64,000 nucleotides of DNA from Podocnemis expansa (lineage: Eukaryota > Chordata > Testudines > Podocnemididae). Where the stretch lies: assembly GCA_007922195.1 (NCBI GenBank), contig ML682007.1, positions 16,848,487 through 16,912,486 of the forward strand, given 5' to 3'. The notes beneath the pieces were generated by a model, which had not been told where the DNA came from, made no database searches, and saw only the letters and a list, made by a program, of their open reading frames with translations. Below are positions 32,084-43,655 of the stretch, piece after piece. Within the stretch, counting starts at the first letter, position 1. Each line of letters starts with the position of its first letter. The position numbers and the translations under genes were made by a program.

Positions 32084-32640
32084 CAATGTTCCCTCTAAAC
32101 CAGTGGTTCCCAACCTGTGGTCTAGGGAACCCCAGAGGTCTGCAGACACTTTGCAGGGGGTCTGCAGAGCCTTTCCCTATGCGGGGCTGGAATCCAGCTA
32201 CAGCCCTGATGCTCCCTGCCAGGGCTGCATGTCCCCGTCTGTGGCTGTATCCTGGCAGGGGATGGAGCCACAGCAGCTCCCAGCAGGGGCAAGGGCAGGG
32301 GACCACAGCTGCTGTGGCTCAACTCACCGGTGGTGCGGGCAATGGTGGTAGCAGTGCTGCTCACCAGCTCTCCTACTGGTGCAGGCCACAGTCTGCCCAT
32401 GTCAGCCAGATTACATAATCAGCCGAGGGGGTCTGCAAAGATTTTTTTGTTTTTGTTACAAAGGGGTCCCCAGCCTGAGAAAGGTTGGGAAGCACTGCTC
32501 TAAGCTGATGATGCAGCTGAGCAAGTTCCCTGCTGGTTCTCCAGGCCCCAGTAGGCTTCTTCCCTGCTGCCCACTGTCTCCCCATTAACTTGTGCACCCA
32601 TAACTTGTTCAGCTGCATCATCAGCTTAGAGGGAACACTG
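32084..32640. mobile_element. hAT-type element split by another hAT element
   Basis: The left end CAATGTTCCCTCTAA and the right end TTAGAGGGAACACTG are inverted repeats. The flanking arm CTGATGATGCAGCTGAGCAA is mirrored by TTGTTCAGCTGCATCATCAG. GCAGTG lies on both sides, part of a probable duplication. The element is interrupted at 32101-32497. Confidence 0.75.
32101..32497. mobile_element. nested hAT-type element, 397 bp
   Basis: The left end CAGTGGTTCCCAACCTGTGG is inverted at the right end AAAGGTTGGGAAGCACTG. The flanks CTCTAAAC (32093-32100) and CTCTAAGC (32498-32505) differ at one base, and the second is the unmodified sequence of the outer element. The interior shares CTGATGCTCCCTGCCAGGGC (one mismatch) with the copy at 55896-56301. 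Confidence 0.85.
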
Positions 32641-32651
32641 GGCAGTGTCAT

Positions 32652-33300
32652 AATTTTTCTTTAATAAAATCATTAATTTCTAGCCCTCAGGCTAAAAAGT
32701 TGCAGAGAGATGCAGAAAAACATGACCTGACTTTATCCTAAAGGCTCAAAACCCAGAAGTCAGAGAAAATAGTTCCCCCCATTTATTATTTCTTTAAACA
32801 TCTCTTTATTTTTAAGTGAGTTTTAATGATATATTTAAGCCAGACTTATGATTATTTTTGATGTTTAGGTTAGGCAATACTGATTGTATCATGGTGATGT
32901 TTCATCAACCTCACAGCCAAGTGGACAGGAGCATCTGGAGGTACCCTTCTTTGTAGTTCTGGTTTTCTGTTCAAGATGGGCACACAATTTTAGAAGTTTA
33001 ATAACTTTTCTTAGATCAAGTTTTTTCAAACTGAAAATTCAGAGAGAGGGAAGCTATTTTTGGATGATATCAAGAAATAAATTCAGGCCCTCTCTCACCT
33101 TAAGGCACTGGATTCCAATTGTCTAATGTATGTTATTTCCTTTATGCTGCCTGACTCTCTCCTTTTCCATCTTATTTTAATATATGTGTTCATACATTCC
33201 TCATTGCTTTGCAGGTGATCTAAGTAATGACACTCAGGCACTGTTTGAGGATGAGAAGAAGAAACAAGGGACCTTTGGCCTCCTCTCAGATACCCTGATG
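32652..33300. other. unique sequence
   Basis: Nothing recognised. An 80-codon frame (32884-33126) is unremarkable. Confidence 0.4.
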
Positions 33301-33397
33301 TAAAACAAACAAGAAGTCTTTTGGCACTTTTAGAAGCTAACAAATAAATAAATTTGTTAGTCTTTAAAAGTGCCACAGGATTCCTTGTTTGTTTTTG
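33301..33397. mobile_element. foldback element, compact hairpin copy
   Basis: AAACAAACAAGAAGTCTTTT then GGCACTTTTAGAAGCTAACA are mirrored by TGTTAGTCTTTAAAAGTGCC and GGATTCCTTGTTTGTTTTTG. The centre has been lost, leaving AT-rich AAATAAATAAATT. Confidence 0.75.
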
Positions 33398-33829
33398 GCC
33401 ACAGTTACTTTCCTCTTTGCCATGCTTTGGGACTGGTGGTCTGACTGCAATCAGTAACAATGGGGCATCCTTACAGTGCAGAAGGAAGGACAAAAAACTT
33501 CTTTAATGTGTTGATGGATGGCCATTAACCCTAAAAACCCAGTATTTCCATGAGTGCTAGCCTGGGGTCTTCTCTCTCAGGTATAATAGATCATTATCTC
33601 CACAGAGAAGTTTGCTCAAAAAGACATCCCTGAAGACTGAAAACTCTTGTTAAATGTAGAAGGAAAAAAAGTTCTTTAATATCTGAGAACACTTTCTGGA
33701 GATGCTGATGTAAATTCAAAGAGAAGGTCCTGTTTTGTAAAGGTTGGGGATGTGACATTCTCCTGCCTTTGTCCCCGTTGGCTTGACTGAGGCTGGCTCC
33801 ACAAGTTTTACCTCAGCACTTGCCCTTTC

Positions 33830-34345
33830 TCTTCCCCTCAGGGAGCAGGTGTGGGAAGGTGGCTACTTAAGAGTTCCTGTAAACAGACGCTGCCTGAATC
33901 CCCTTCCCTGACCAGCCGGAGCTGCTCCCTGGTCCCACAGCTTGAAAAAGCTCCCTGCTTCCTTACTCTAGCCGGCTGTGTGGGATCCCCCAAAAGCGTG
34001 AGGCCCCCCAAAGTGCAGGGCCCAGGGTGGTTGCGCCCCCTGCCCCCCCTTAAGGACGGCCCGGCCTCCAGCCCCCCCCAACTCCTACCTGCTCCGTCCT
34101 GCAGAGAGAAGCCCCTGCCGGAGAAGCTGCTGGTTTGAAGGTGGCCCCCTCCCCTCCCCCGGCTGGTCACACACCTGGCTGCAGCACCTGGCGGGGGAGG
34201 GGAAGCTGCAGCTCCCAGCGCCACAACTGGGGGTCCAAAACAGACTCGGGGCTCCATGGGGGAGATTCGGGGCACGTGCCCGGGGTGCCCAGCACCAGCG
34301 AGGCCACTGTCTACTATCCCTTCTCTCCTCACCTGTCTCATTACG
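33830..34345. other. GC- and CpG-rich block, unidentified
   Basis: By eye about 17 CpGs fall in 33841-34320, clearly more than in the neighbouring AT-rich DNA. A 212-codon minus-strand frame (33838-34476) crosses it, rich in Gly, Pro, Arg and Ser without a recognised domain. The segment GGACGGCCCGGCC recalls GC-rich parts of reptile repeats. It could be a repeat, a CpG island with a 5' exon, or retroelement regulatory DNA. I cannot choose among these. Confidence 0.35.
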
Positions 34346-34370
34346 CTAAGGCTACTGAGGTTTAGTACAT

Positions 34371-35207
34371 GCAATAAGCAAAACAATTGATAGCTGATCC
34401 CAATAATCTGGCTGTGTTTGGGAAGTGATTTGGCAAGTTCACTCAAGTTGTAACACCTCCAGAGATGTATCCCCACCTGGGCAGGCTCTCCTACATTGGT
34501 TTAAACTAGATTCTCATGGGACCAACATCCAAACACCAAACTTTTTGTTAAATAGCCTAAGGTTAAACTGACTCAAGGCCTTCTTTCTGATCGAACAAAT
34601 GGACAGGACCTGCTCTCTGGGGACAGCCCCAATCCTTCCTGGGAAAGACTTTGGCTCTCTGAGCCCCCATCAGAGTGATGGGTTCTCTTGAGTAAGCTTC
34701 TAGTGTGCATATTGGCACTTTTATTGACTTTATGTTGTTTCTCCATAAGAGTAAATGTGCTTGATTATAAGGAGCTGGGTGGTGACTTATAGCTGTGAGC
34801 AATTACAATTGTTTGTAGCCTGTGAGGGGAAAGGAAAGCATGGATACTGACCTGTTCAGGCAGGCTGGCATGCTAAGGACCTGACAGTGTTGGTGCTGGC
34901 AGGGGACTATGCTGCCTGGTAAACTCCACTGGGAAGGGAGAATGACAGTCTTTGCCCAAGAGACGTGATGACTGTGACTGGGATCCTAGACTGGGTGCCC
35001 TCACTGGACCTCAGAGGCAGAACAGAAGTACAATTGAGTTGATCCATGGCAGAGAACACAGGCGGAAACATAGCCTAATGGTTATCTTTGATGTACAACG
35101 CCTTTTGGGACTACAGTTTCTGAAGTGCACCTTGTTCAAGGCTGTGTCTTGTGGCAAAATCTAACCCTAATGAAGCTTTGATCATATTTTCACTGGGTAT
35201 CTAGTAA
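34371..35207 (+). mobile_element. possible degraded LTR
   Basis: The segment CTCTCTGGGGACAGCCCCAA ... CTTTGGCTCTCTGAGCCCCC ... TTATTGACTTTATGTTG ... GGTGACTTATAGCTGTGAGC has the look of an LTR promoter and R/U5 region as I remember reptile retroviral LTRs. No clear TG...CA ends or target duplication were found, so the call is weak. Confidence 0.25.
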
Positions 35208-35210
35208 TGA

Positions 35211-35594
35211 AGGCTATGTCCACACATACATCATTATTTCAAAATAAGTTATTTTGAAATAAAGTCCTTATTTCAAAATAAGTTAATTTGAATTAAGGGA
35301 AAGCCTGCTTTCGAAACAGCTGTTATTTCAAAATGGTTATTTTGAAATCAGGCCGTTTGGACATGTTGTTTTGAAACAAGATGTCCAAACGGCGTTATTT
35401 TGAAATAACCATTTTGAAATAACAGCCGTTTCAAAATGAAGGGGGTTTAAGCTGTTTCGAAATGACGGTTCTTATTTCGAAATGACAGACCCTGTCATTT
35501 CGAAATAAGAAAACATGATGTGGACATTCAGTTTTTTATTTCAAAACAACCAGTGTTGTTTTGAAATAAAAGACTCGTGTGGACATATGAAGAG
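35211..35594. mobile_element. large palindromic MITE-like element, copy 2
   Basis: The left end GGCTATGTCCACACATAC is inverted at the right end CTCGTGTGGACATAT. The interior repeats TTATTTCAAAATAA, TTATTTCGAAATGAC, CCGTTTCAAAATG and GTTATTTTGAAATAAC. ATGAAG precedes and follows it. It shares its block order with 17488-17909, including AACGGC blocks and the TTTCGAAAT near the right side. Many TTTCGAAA sites have become TTTCAAAA, as expected from CpG decay. Confidence 0.75.
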
Positions 35595-35600
35595 CAAGTG

Positions 35601-36254
35601 AAATAGAAATTCAGAAAAGAAGCCACATTACAATACAAATACAAACACCATTATTTCCAAAGCTTTTTCTACTTTCCAAAGTTCTCCATAAGGAGTTAAT
35701 GGCTCATTAATTACTAAGTTGTAATCTGTGAGCAGCATGTGTCATCTTCTAACAGTGTTTGTTATTTAATTGCAGAGCAGAAGGCCATAACACAGAGTGA
35801 CACCAGGTAAGCCACGTATGTCTGAATCCATATGCTGTCAACAGCTGTTCCGTCTAGCGTGATTTTGATTGGGAACTAGTTGTAAGTCAGGGGAAACTGT
35901 TCAATTCTTCATCTGGACAGTTTCCTGATACATCAGAAATGACTATACTTGTTATTTATGTAGTGGTATTAATCTTCAAAACACTTTACCTACACTGATT
36001 AAAAATGAATGAAGGTATTTTAATTATTGATCCCACCATCTATCCATCCATGCAGCTACTGTATTTCCAGAACTCACAAGGCTCCCTGTCATAGAGGTGC
36101 TACTTTCTAAAGCAAATGGGATTTTCTTATCAGACCATCTTGCTGCTTAGAAGAAGACTGCCAATCTGTGAAACTAAAGAAACTAAAGAAATTATATATA
36201 ACATCAATTCACCATGTTCTGGTATTGGGGTTTCTTCTATGTCAGCTTGCATTC
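35601..36254. other. unique sequence with a candidate micro-exon
   Basis: Apart from the splice-site-bounded segment at 35776-35806, nothing is recognised. Confidence 0.4.
35776..35806 (+). other. candidate 31-base exon (splice-site bounded)
   Basis: TTGTTATTTAATTGCAG precedes and GTAAGCC follows a 31-base segment ending CACCAG. Both fit vertebrate splice consensus. One frame is open (QKAITQSDT). A 31-base exon is unusual and the match may be chance. It could belong to a non-coding transcript. Confidence 0.2.
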
Positions 36255-36262
36255 TTATACAC

Positions 36263-36441
36263 CAGGCGTCTCAAACATGTGGCCCACAGGCTGCATGCGG
36301 CCCCTAAAGCTATTTCCTGTGGCCCGCAATGACACTATTGTTACCGATATTTGCAATACTGTGGTATGAAAAGGTTTCAGTGGTGTGGCCCTTGGGCTAA
36401 CATACTTGTCCTCGTGTGGTGATTTGAGTTTGAGACCCCTG
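36263..36441. mobile_element. short hAT-type element, 179 bp
   Basis: The left end CAGGCGTCTCAAAC is inverted at the right end GTTTGAGACCCCTG. The flanks TTATACAC (36255-36262) and TTATATAC (36442-36449) agree at 7 of 8 bases. Paired TGTGGCCC and GGGCC motifs lie inside the ends. Confidence 0.85.
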
Positions 36442-36449
36442 TTATATAC

Positions 36450-36927
36450 CCTCAGTGACATTCCTTTGGGCAAGAAGCACACTCCCTCCAGAATCATTTT
36501 CTTTGTGACCTAATCACCAGTGGGTTTGCATTGCCTTTGCTTTTAGCTTCTTTTATGAAATATGGCCCATGCCTTCCTTTTAATAATCCACTCTGTTTCT
36601 TCTCAAGGTACTTGGCTGTCTTAGTTGTCATTTCTAACACCTTGGCTTGGGGTCCCTTATGTATACTGAATAGGAATGTGTAGGTGGCCTCCCGTGAAGA
36701 GAAGGTGACTTTCAAGCACATCAGAAGACTCCTGCAAGATAATGGATTCCTGCACCTCAACATTATGTTATGTATTCTGCTTAGAGATATTCTTAAACAT
36801 GGACAGTACTTTGCTGGCTCTTTTGTTTTAATTCCTAAAAAGTTTTAAGTCTCATAAGAGCAATTGAACTGGAATAGCTACTTGTTTCCATGTTAACACT
36901 GGCACTTGCTTCTCCTTTACATGTACT
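36450..36927. other. unique sequence
   Basis: Nothing recognised. An 89-codon minus frame (36494-36763) shows no domain. Confidence 0.4.
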
Positions 36928-37700
36928 TCATAGAGTTTAAGCCAGAAGGGACCACCAGAACATCCATGTTGGCTCCCTGCAAATCACAGGCCACCAAGAC
37001 CATTCATTACCTGCACACTAAACCCAATAAGCAGAATTAGACCAAAGTGTTTCAGCTCAGAGGAGACTAGAATATGATGTGCCAGGCAGAAAACAGGAGA
37101 TGTACCAATGCCTTAGGTCCCTGCCATGGCAGAGAAATGGTTAAAGGAGACATACCCAGATGATCCCAGCACATGGTTCATAGCACACACTTCGAAGGAA
37201 GGTTGAAACCTTCCCAAGATCACTGCCAAAACTCCTTCCTGACCCCATATACAGGGATCATTTGGACCTTGAGTATGTGAGCAAGACCCAGCAGTCAAGC
37301 AGTTGTGAGAGAGAATGCTTTGCGACACCTCAGGGCCCTTGCTGTTCCTGCCCAGTGTCCTGCCTCCAACTGTGACCATCCCTGATACTGAGGTAGAAGG
37401 AGATGAAAAGAAAAAGAAAATAAAAAGCATCTAGAACACATTAGTGGGGAGCTGGGGAGCGAGGGGCTTCCTGACTCCTGCTGGTGACCAGCTGAAGCCC
37501 TGAACCAGGAGATTATAGGAACATCTGACCGAGTTTTGCCACACCAACATCACAAGCAACCTACTCATAAATTTGTGCAGCTTTTTTTTTATATGGTTCG
37601 GTTGTTTCCCCCCCCCCACAGCTCTTGTTGGGAAGCTACTCCAGAAACTCACCCCTTAATTCATAGAAAACTAATTTCCAACCTGCATTTGTTCCTAGCT
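36928..37700 (-). mobile_element. CR1 LINE 3' region, antisense, about 770 bp
   Basis: Starts CATAGAGTTTAAGCCAGAAG followed by GGACCACC, the reverse complement of the CR1 3' tail. It continues through ACACTAAACCCAATAAGCAG, ATTAGACCAAAGTGTTTCAG, GACCCCATATACAGGGATCA and GAGCAAGACCCAGCAGTCAA, a block order I remember from long CR1 3' regions in turtles. Near 37620-37690 TGTTGGGAAGCTACTCCAGA and AATTCATAGAAAACTAATTT match the end of CR1 ORF2 in antisense. The frames here are not host genes. Confidence 0.7.
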
Positions 37701-38574
37701 AGTTTATTCTCCTTTGTTTGTCTGTCCACATTGTCCTTTATTTTAAATAGCTCGGTGTGTTTGAAAGCCCAAGTTTTCAAAGCTTTTCACAGTGGATGAG
37801 TTGCATAAACCATTCATGCAGCCAGTGCATGGTCAAAACCCCCATTTCCCCATACAAGTAGGCATTTGCACAGTGTTTTGGAAACTTAGTACTAAATACG
37901 TTGACATCACAATGTTATTGCCAGCCATTCCACATTTCTCTGACCTCACCCATAATCAGTATTAATATACAACAGGTATATATGTTTCAACAATGCAATG
38001 CTAGCTTTTTATTAATAGTTGACTCACAAACAGTAACAACTAACTACATCATTGTCCTCCCACTCCCAGGTCTATTACTTCAGGTAACTAATAACCCCAG
38101 GTTATTTTTTATTATTATTTTATTTTAATGTTAGCAAAAAAGGTTCCATCTGTTTGTGATAATAGCGATGACTGACATTGTTTCAAAGCAGATTTAGAAA
38201 TAAGTTTGGTCCTGACATTTATTCAGCATGTGGGTGTTGTTTATTGCCTAGCAATTAGAACTTGTATTAACATAATATAACTCCTCAACTTCAAAAATCT
38301 TTGAGAGCTTTCCGTGCACAGATTCCCAAGAGCTCTCCCCTGCTCTCTTCCCTTTGTCTTTTCACTTTTCCACCTCCATACCCATCCGCCCACCTTCCTT
38401 TAAATGTGCTGTTTCAAATTTAGAGTTCAAGAAACTTTGTTTAAATCTAAGTCATGACAGATATTTTCTTAGGGCAGAAGCAGCCCACAGCACCTGTATT
38501 TCAAACCGAGTTAAAACACAGCTCTTTAGTTTTCAGAAACTTTTGTTCCTCTAGAAGTATTTATTTTAACGGGT
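37701..38574. other. unique AT-rich sequence
   Basis: Nothing recognised. Confidence 0.4.
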
Positions 38575-38579
38575 GTAAA

Positions 38580-38720
38580 CTCTAGTTGTGTGGACACAGT
38601 TATGTCAGTTTAAACCAGGCCTATTTCAGCTTAGTATAAATTGATTAGAAACTGATTTAAGCTCAATTTAAATTAACCACCATTAAACTTCAGTAAGAGT
38701 GTCCACACAGGTATTTGCAC
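38580..38720. mobile_element. short palindromic MITE-like element
   Basis: TTGTGTGGACACAGTTATG and, inverted, CCTGTGTGGACACTCTTAC bracket a region rich in TTTAAACC, TAAATTGA and TCAATTTA blocks. The termini belong to the same general class as the elements at 17488 and 35211. Confidence 0.55.
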
Positions 38721-38907
38721 CAGTCACTAAATTGGATTAAAAACTTATTTAAACCAAATTGGTGCAACTTTCTCTTGTATGCATGGGCCCAAATCAATGT
38801 TGAATATAGGACCCAGTTCACCACTGGCATAATATGTTCAGTTTCATCAGGTGGTATGTGCTATGCCCATGATGCTTTTGTCCCTGCCTCTCTAGAGGTG
38901 ATTACAT

Positions 38908-39082
38908 CAGTGGTTCTCAGCCGCTGTGTCGGACACATTACTGTCTCACCACACAGTGGTGTGTCATCTCTGAGAGCCAGGGAGATGGCTGGATTTGGCC
39001 TGGGAGGGGGTCAGATGATGTATCCTGTAGTGTCGTGGTACACCATCAAGGATGTCGTGACCTGCAAGGTTGAGAACCACTG
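38908..39082. mobile_element. short hAT-type element, 175 bp
   Basis: The left end CAGTGGTTCTCAGCC is inverted at the right end AGGTTGAGAACCACTG. The flanks GATTACAT (38900-38907) and GATTGCAT (39083-39090) differ at one base. The interior matches the copy at 18358-18541. The 130-codon frame over it (38715-39107) is incidental. Confidence 0.85.
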
Positions 39083-39090
39083 GATTGCAT

Positions 39091-42000
39091 CACTGTACCA
39101 GAGCTGATTAGTCTCTATGGCTGGGTGCTGAGTTGCAGTTGATTTATTGTATTCTGTTCCTGCTGGCCAAAAAAAATCTAATGCCAAGTTACTGCTTTTA
39201 GAAAACCATTGGTATTGACTTGAAACTCCTGACTCAAATCAACACATGTTGTTCTTCAAAGTCAAATATTCACTACGCGTCTGTCTTTTGCTCATGATGT
39301 TAAACTGGCAAACTTTTAACAATGTTTAATTAATATGAGCAAAAATAACCATTGACCGCTCTCACTGTGCACTTGTTGAGCATTGGTAGCTCTTCAAATC
39401 AGTTAGTGGATTCCTCTTTCATCAGACTTGGCACCTTTACTATTTGAAACCATGCCCAGCTTCTCTAAAAGAGCACTGAGAGATCAGTGCTGGTCTTTAG
39501 CTTCAAACAACCACAGTTTATATGAGATCAAGATAGCCTCCAGAGCAAAGTAGCCTAATCCTAGGGCACTGCTAACACTATCAAACAGGGATTCCTTTCA
39601 CAAGGGGCATCACCACAGAGTGACATGCAACTACTCTCAAATGGGACCATATGCTTCAGCGTCTCTACCAGTGAACTGACTGTCAAACAAGTTTGTTTTC
39701 TACTTGACACAATTTGCTAGTCAGTTTTATTATATTTGGGGGGTTCATTTTAACTAAACTCTTTGGAGGGAGGCAGGTAGGATGGGCAAGTTATGAGTGA
39801 TGAGTCCAGTTTTTTATGTCAGAGCAATGCTGAGTTTTAGTGTACTAGGAAGTTTTCTCTCCTTCTGTGTCTTTGGTAAGAAACTAAAGTAACTTCTGCG
39901 GGGGGGGGGTAATCTGATGTGAGTGTGGCTAATGTGATGAGATTGTGATGCTATGTTGCATTAGAAAGAAGAGGGACAGCAAAAGGATAATCTGAATGGT
40001 GGTCCTTCTCCTTTGACCTCATCTTCAGAGTTATTGCCTTTCCGTAATTCTAGCTCTGTTCTAACTCTTAAGTTTCTGCAGTTGGCCAGCGGGTGCCTGA
40101 GGTATCTGACAGGTGAGTCATATTGGAGATTCATAGCTACTGTAGGGGAAAAGAGAGTGCTATCAAATAGCACGGTACAGTCAAAGATATAGAGTCCTGG
40201 CATTTTAATGGAATTCTACCTAAATAGAAAATACTATTATTCAGTCAAAAATAATATTGCTAATTATTACTGGTTATAATTGAAATCTCTGGGAATTTTT
40301 CGAAGTAAGGCCTAAAGCACCAAGCTGAAAATTAGAGGTCCAGACCTTTAGTTGTAAATCAGCATAAATTGATTCAGGTCTGAGTTAAGCTGATTTATGC
40401 CACCTGAGGCTCTAGTTTTTAGTCTGTAGTCAGCCAGTTGCCAATATATAACATGGCTTTTGCCATTTGAGCCTGATGATTTCTCTGAGGAGCTCCACCT
40501 TGGTTCCTGATATTGAATAAATTATTACCTTCTCACTAGCTGCTCAGCATTAATGTTCCCTCACCTACACAGAGGGCTTTATTTTGCTGAACACTGTGAA
40601 TTGCAGCTCCTGGGAAAAGAATAATTCTTTCTTGGCTCTAAAGGTTTCTTTGCACCTTATGGAATATTCTAGCAGTGGAAAATAGCATAGAATTCTACCT
40701 CTGGAGAAGAAAAGATTTAATCTAAGTACATGTCATCAAGACCACTTCTTAAAGAATAAGAGTGTAAGCTAGTGATGGTTGAACCAGTTGTGATACCAGA
40801 GAACACAATCAGGTTTTAGTAAAATAGATACTCTTAATTAATCAAAAACTCAGATCAACTCTGTTAAAACTTTCTGGAGATTCTGAAAAGTTTGATTACT
40901 TTATGTTTTCTTGTTGGTTTATCCCTGTACTTCCTTCTTCTAAGTGGGAATGAAAGTGCTAGAACATTGTGACAAAAGCTATTTTTAAGACATTTCCACT
41001 TTGATTTAAACCAAGAGGAGACTGGAAATCACCTCTGAGTTTTCCAATACAGCTCTGTGGACCCAAGAATTGTGATGGCTTTGGAAAGTATTGTATAGAT
41101 ACTTGGTGGTTAGAATCCCAAATTAACATAACCTCACAAATTCAGTTTCATTCATCACTGATGGAACCTGATTTGTGGTATCAGTGCTGAATTTGATTAG
41201 ACAGCATTTTTGCTCATGTCTCTGAAAAGATGACATATCATGAAAGTAAAGGATGGGTCCAGGCTGCAAAATGTAGATATAGTTCTTAACTTTCCCAAAA
41301 TTTCAGTGTGTTTAGATCCAGGGTTTTGCAAGTGGTATTTTTATTTAAAAAGTAGTTATTTTATTTAAGAGTATGTATTTTCTACCTAAAATGACTTGAT
41401 AAGTAATCTATTGTCAATTCTTGGAATTTTATTGGGAGTCTTGCAATGTTTTGTACTTTTTTAAAGGCCATTCCTGTAGCCATGTAAATACTTGAGATTC
41501 TTGGGATTAATTATTTTAAAAATAAGTTTCTAGCTCTTTTAGTTGCAGAGAAAAGCTTGAAAATATAACGTGTCTATACCCAAAAGGTTCAGAAACCAGA
41601 AGGGTACCAGAATATGCTGTTTATTTTTTAAAAAGCAGAAGATTTCTAAGACATTTTCAAGAGTGTGGGGACGCAACTTGTGTGTGTGTGTGTGTTTTTT
41701 TTTTAATTCAGAGGAGTGATAATACTAAAAATGCAAATGTGAAGCTTGCATGGTACAGCATAGCATGTCTATCTCCTCTGAAACAGTAGCAATGCTGAAA
41801 ACAATCTGTTTTAACAAGCAGGAAGAGTTATTAGAATTTTAAAGATGTAATGAAAAGAAAACAAAGATATTAAAATTTCATGACTATGTAGACATGCCAT
41901 TTCAGGGCACTAGAAAAGCAGTTCATTATCAAAACTGGAGCCATCTCAGAGACCTTAGGTCCAGTTCTGGCCTTTCCCAAATTTCTGAGTTATTATCTGT

Positions 42001-43589
42001 AGTTCCTATGCAGCTAATTAAAGTTTTAAGGCCCTGCTGTAAAGTGTGAACCTGGAATTAAGGTGCAAGGGGGCAGGGGAAGACCCAGGATTTTCTTTAG
42101 TTCTATATTAAAGCTAATTCAATATTTTGAATTTACACTTTTAAAATTATTCAGCAATAAGACAAAACAGCATAGATAAAATATTCAGAATAAACAATTT
42201 TAAGACTGACTGCTGTAACTATAGTATCATATCCTGTAATATCTATATGTCTGTTTCATACATCTGAAACTAGATTGAAGTTTCAGTTACATAAATCTCA
42301 CCTTTGATTTGTAAAACCTGCTATTAGCTGTACTCATACAATTTTGCAGTTGTTTTGTTGTTTTAAACACTGGATTTAGCGAAGAAATTCAAATGACTTG
42401 TGTTGGGAACTAAATTTACATATCTAAAATTAATTTGCAGAGCCTCAAATAGATTTGCACAAACTAAATGCAAATTTGCATATTGTAATAAGAAATTATC
42501 ATATCATAAAATGGATGTATAAATTGTACAAATAAATTTTAAAATTCTTCCAGTAGATACTTAATAAAGAGCTTTGATTTGCATGTCCTGACATTGCTGT
42601 TAAGCTAGAATTAATGAGCAATGATTTATAAATCAGCCGTTTGACACTCTGCCGCTGTAAGTTCTTCAGATACAGAGAGGCATTAACTCTAAGAAGACAA
42701 CTGTATGTTATCTCTTTTGCCCAAGATATTAAAGCTAAAAGTGGAGGTTACTGTGGTTGGATATTTCCTGGCATCTGAAGCTTCCTTTACCAATGCTTCC
42801 AATCTGGAATACAGAGGATCCTGGTGAATTAAACATTTTAGAGAGATAACAAAGCTCCAAAATTCAGATCCAGAAGTTCTGACCTGTTTGGAAAACATTC
42901 AAAATCTGACTGATGCTCAACTTTAGTAATTATCTGTCCTGAGACGAACCCATTAAGTGAAACAGAGACTAGAGGTGGATATTTAGGATTAAATTTAGGA
43001 CTAAATAATGTAAATATACACCAAGAAAGAATTTGACTTTCACTATGAAGACTAGAGAAGTTTCTATGGGCCCTGATTCAACAGGTGTTTGACCATGGGA
43101 GTAATCCTATTCTTGCGGATATGCACATGCTCTAGGACCTGTCTGCATCAGCAACAAAAACAATTGCCAGGGAAGTGCGTGGAAGTTGCTCATATGCAGA
43201 AATAGCTGCTGAATATGCTATGGGGAACACAGCAATCTTCACATCTGATGAAGAGGGAGTTGGAAGGAGGCCTTGAAGCAGCTGGCAGGGTAAAGCAGAT
43301 GCAGGGAGGAAGTCATACACACACGCAAAGGAAATACCATAGAGCTCGCGTCTGAAATAAAGGAATGCAAAATGGCCTCATTTCAGAAAGAGATACTTGC
43401 TCTTCTGTCTGTTAAAATAAATCCAAAGGAACCAACACATCAGAAAATCTGTCCTGCCATTAAGCTGGGAGTGGAAGGGTCTAGGATAGTAGCTATGAAT
43501 TAGGGAAGTCTTTAATATTTTATTTTCATAAACCATAAGGTGCTGTGAGTAAGAAACTCAGATACATAATAAAGCTTAGCATTCATGCA
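39091..43589. other. long, mainly unique AT-rich stretch
   Basis: This is the least repeat-laden part of the window. It holds a 10-G run (39900-39909), a TG run (about 41679-41695), an imperfect palindrome near 40352-40415 (AATCAGCATAAATT against AGCTGATTTATGCC), and octamer-type motifs near 42468. No coding frame longer than 80 codons is present. Confidence 0.4.
42468..42481. promoter_or_regulatory. 14-bp perfect palindrome made of two overlapping POU octamers
   Basis: ATGCAAATTTGCAT contains ATGCAAAT on both strands. A further octamer ATTTGCAT lies at 42577-42584, and near-octamers (ATTTGCAC, AATTTGCAG) are close by. ATGCAAAT is the established binding site of POU-domain factors such as Oct1. 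Function here is inferred only from clustering. Confidence 0.35.
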
Positions 43590-43655
43590 GCAATATTCAT
43601 CCATGGATCTCAAAGCACTGAACAAAGATGAGGATGTATTTTTAACCCCACGTTT
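43590..43655 (-). mobile_element. MIR-like fragment, antisense
   Basis: ATGGATCTCAAAGCACTGAA, then AACAAAGATGAGGATGTATT, resembles the 3' part of an antisense MIR. It is short and divergent. Confidence 0.3.

Noticed and set aside
31518..32418. Open frames of 184 and 284 codons
   Set aside because: They run through a 40-bp tandem repeat that shifts frame each unit, then across transposon boundaries. They are also open in other frames and on the other strand, so composition explains them.
33830..34345. Promoter-type CpG island call
   Set aside because: CpG density is raised, but my rough observed/expected estimate is below the usual threshold, so a firm call is not justified.
33838..34476. 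212-codon minus-strand frame as a gene
   Set aside because: It has low-complexity Gly/Pro/Arg content, no domain and competing open frames on the opposite strand. Kept only as a CpG-rich block.
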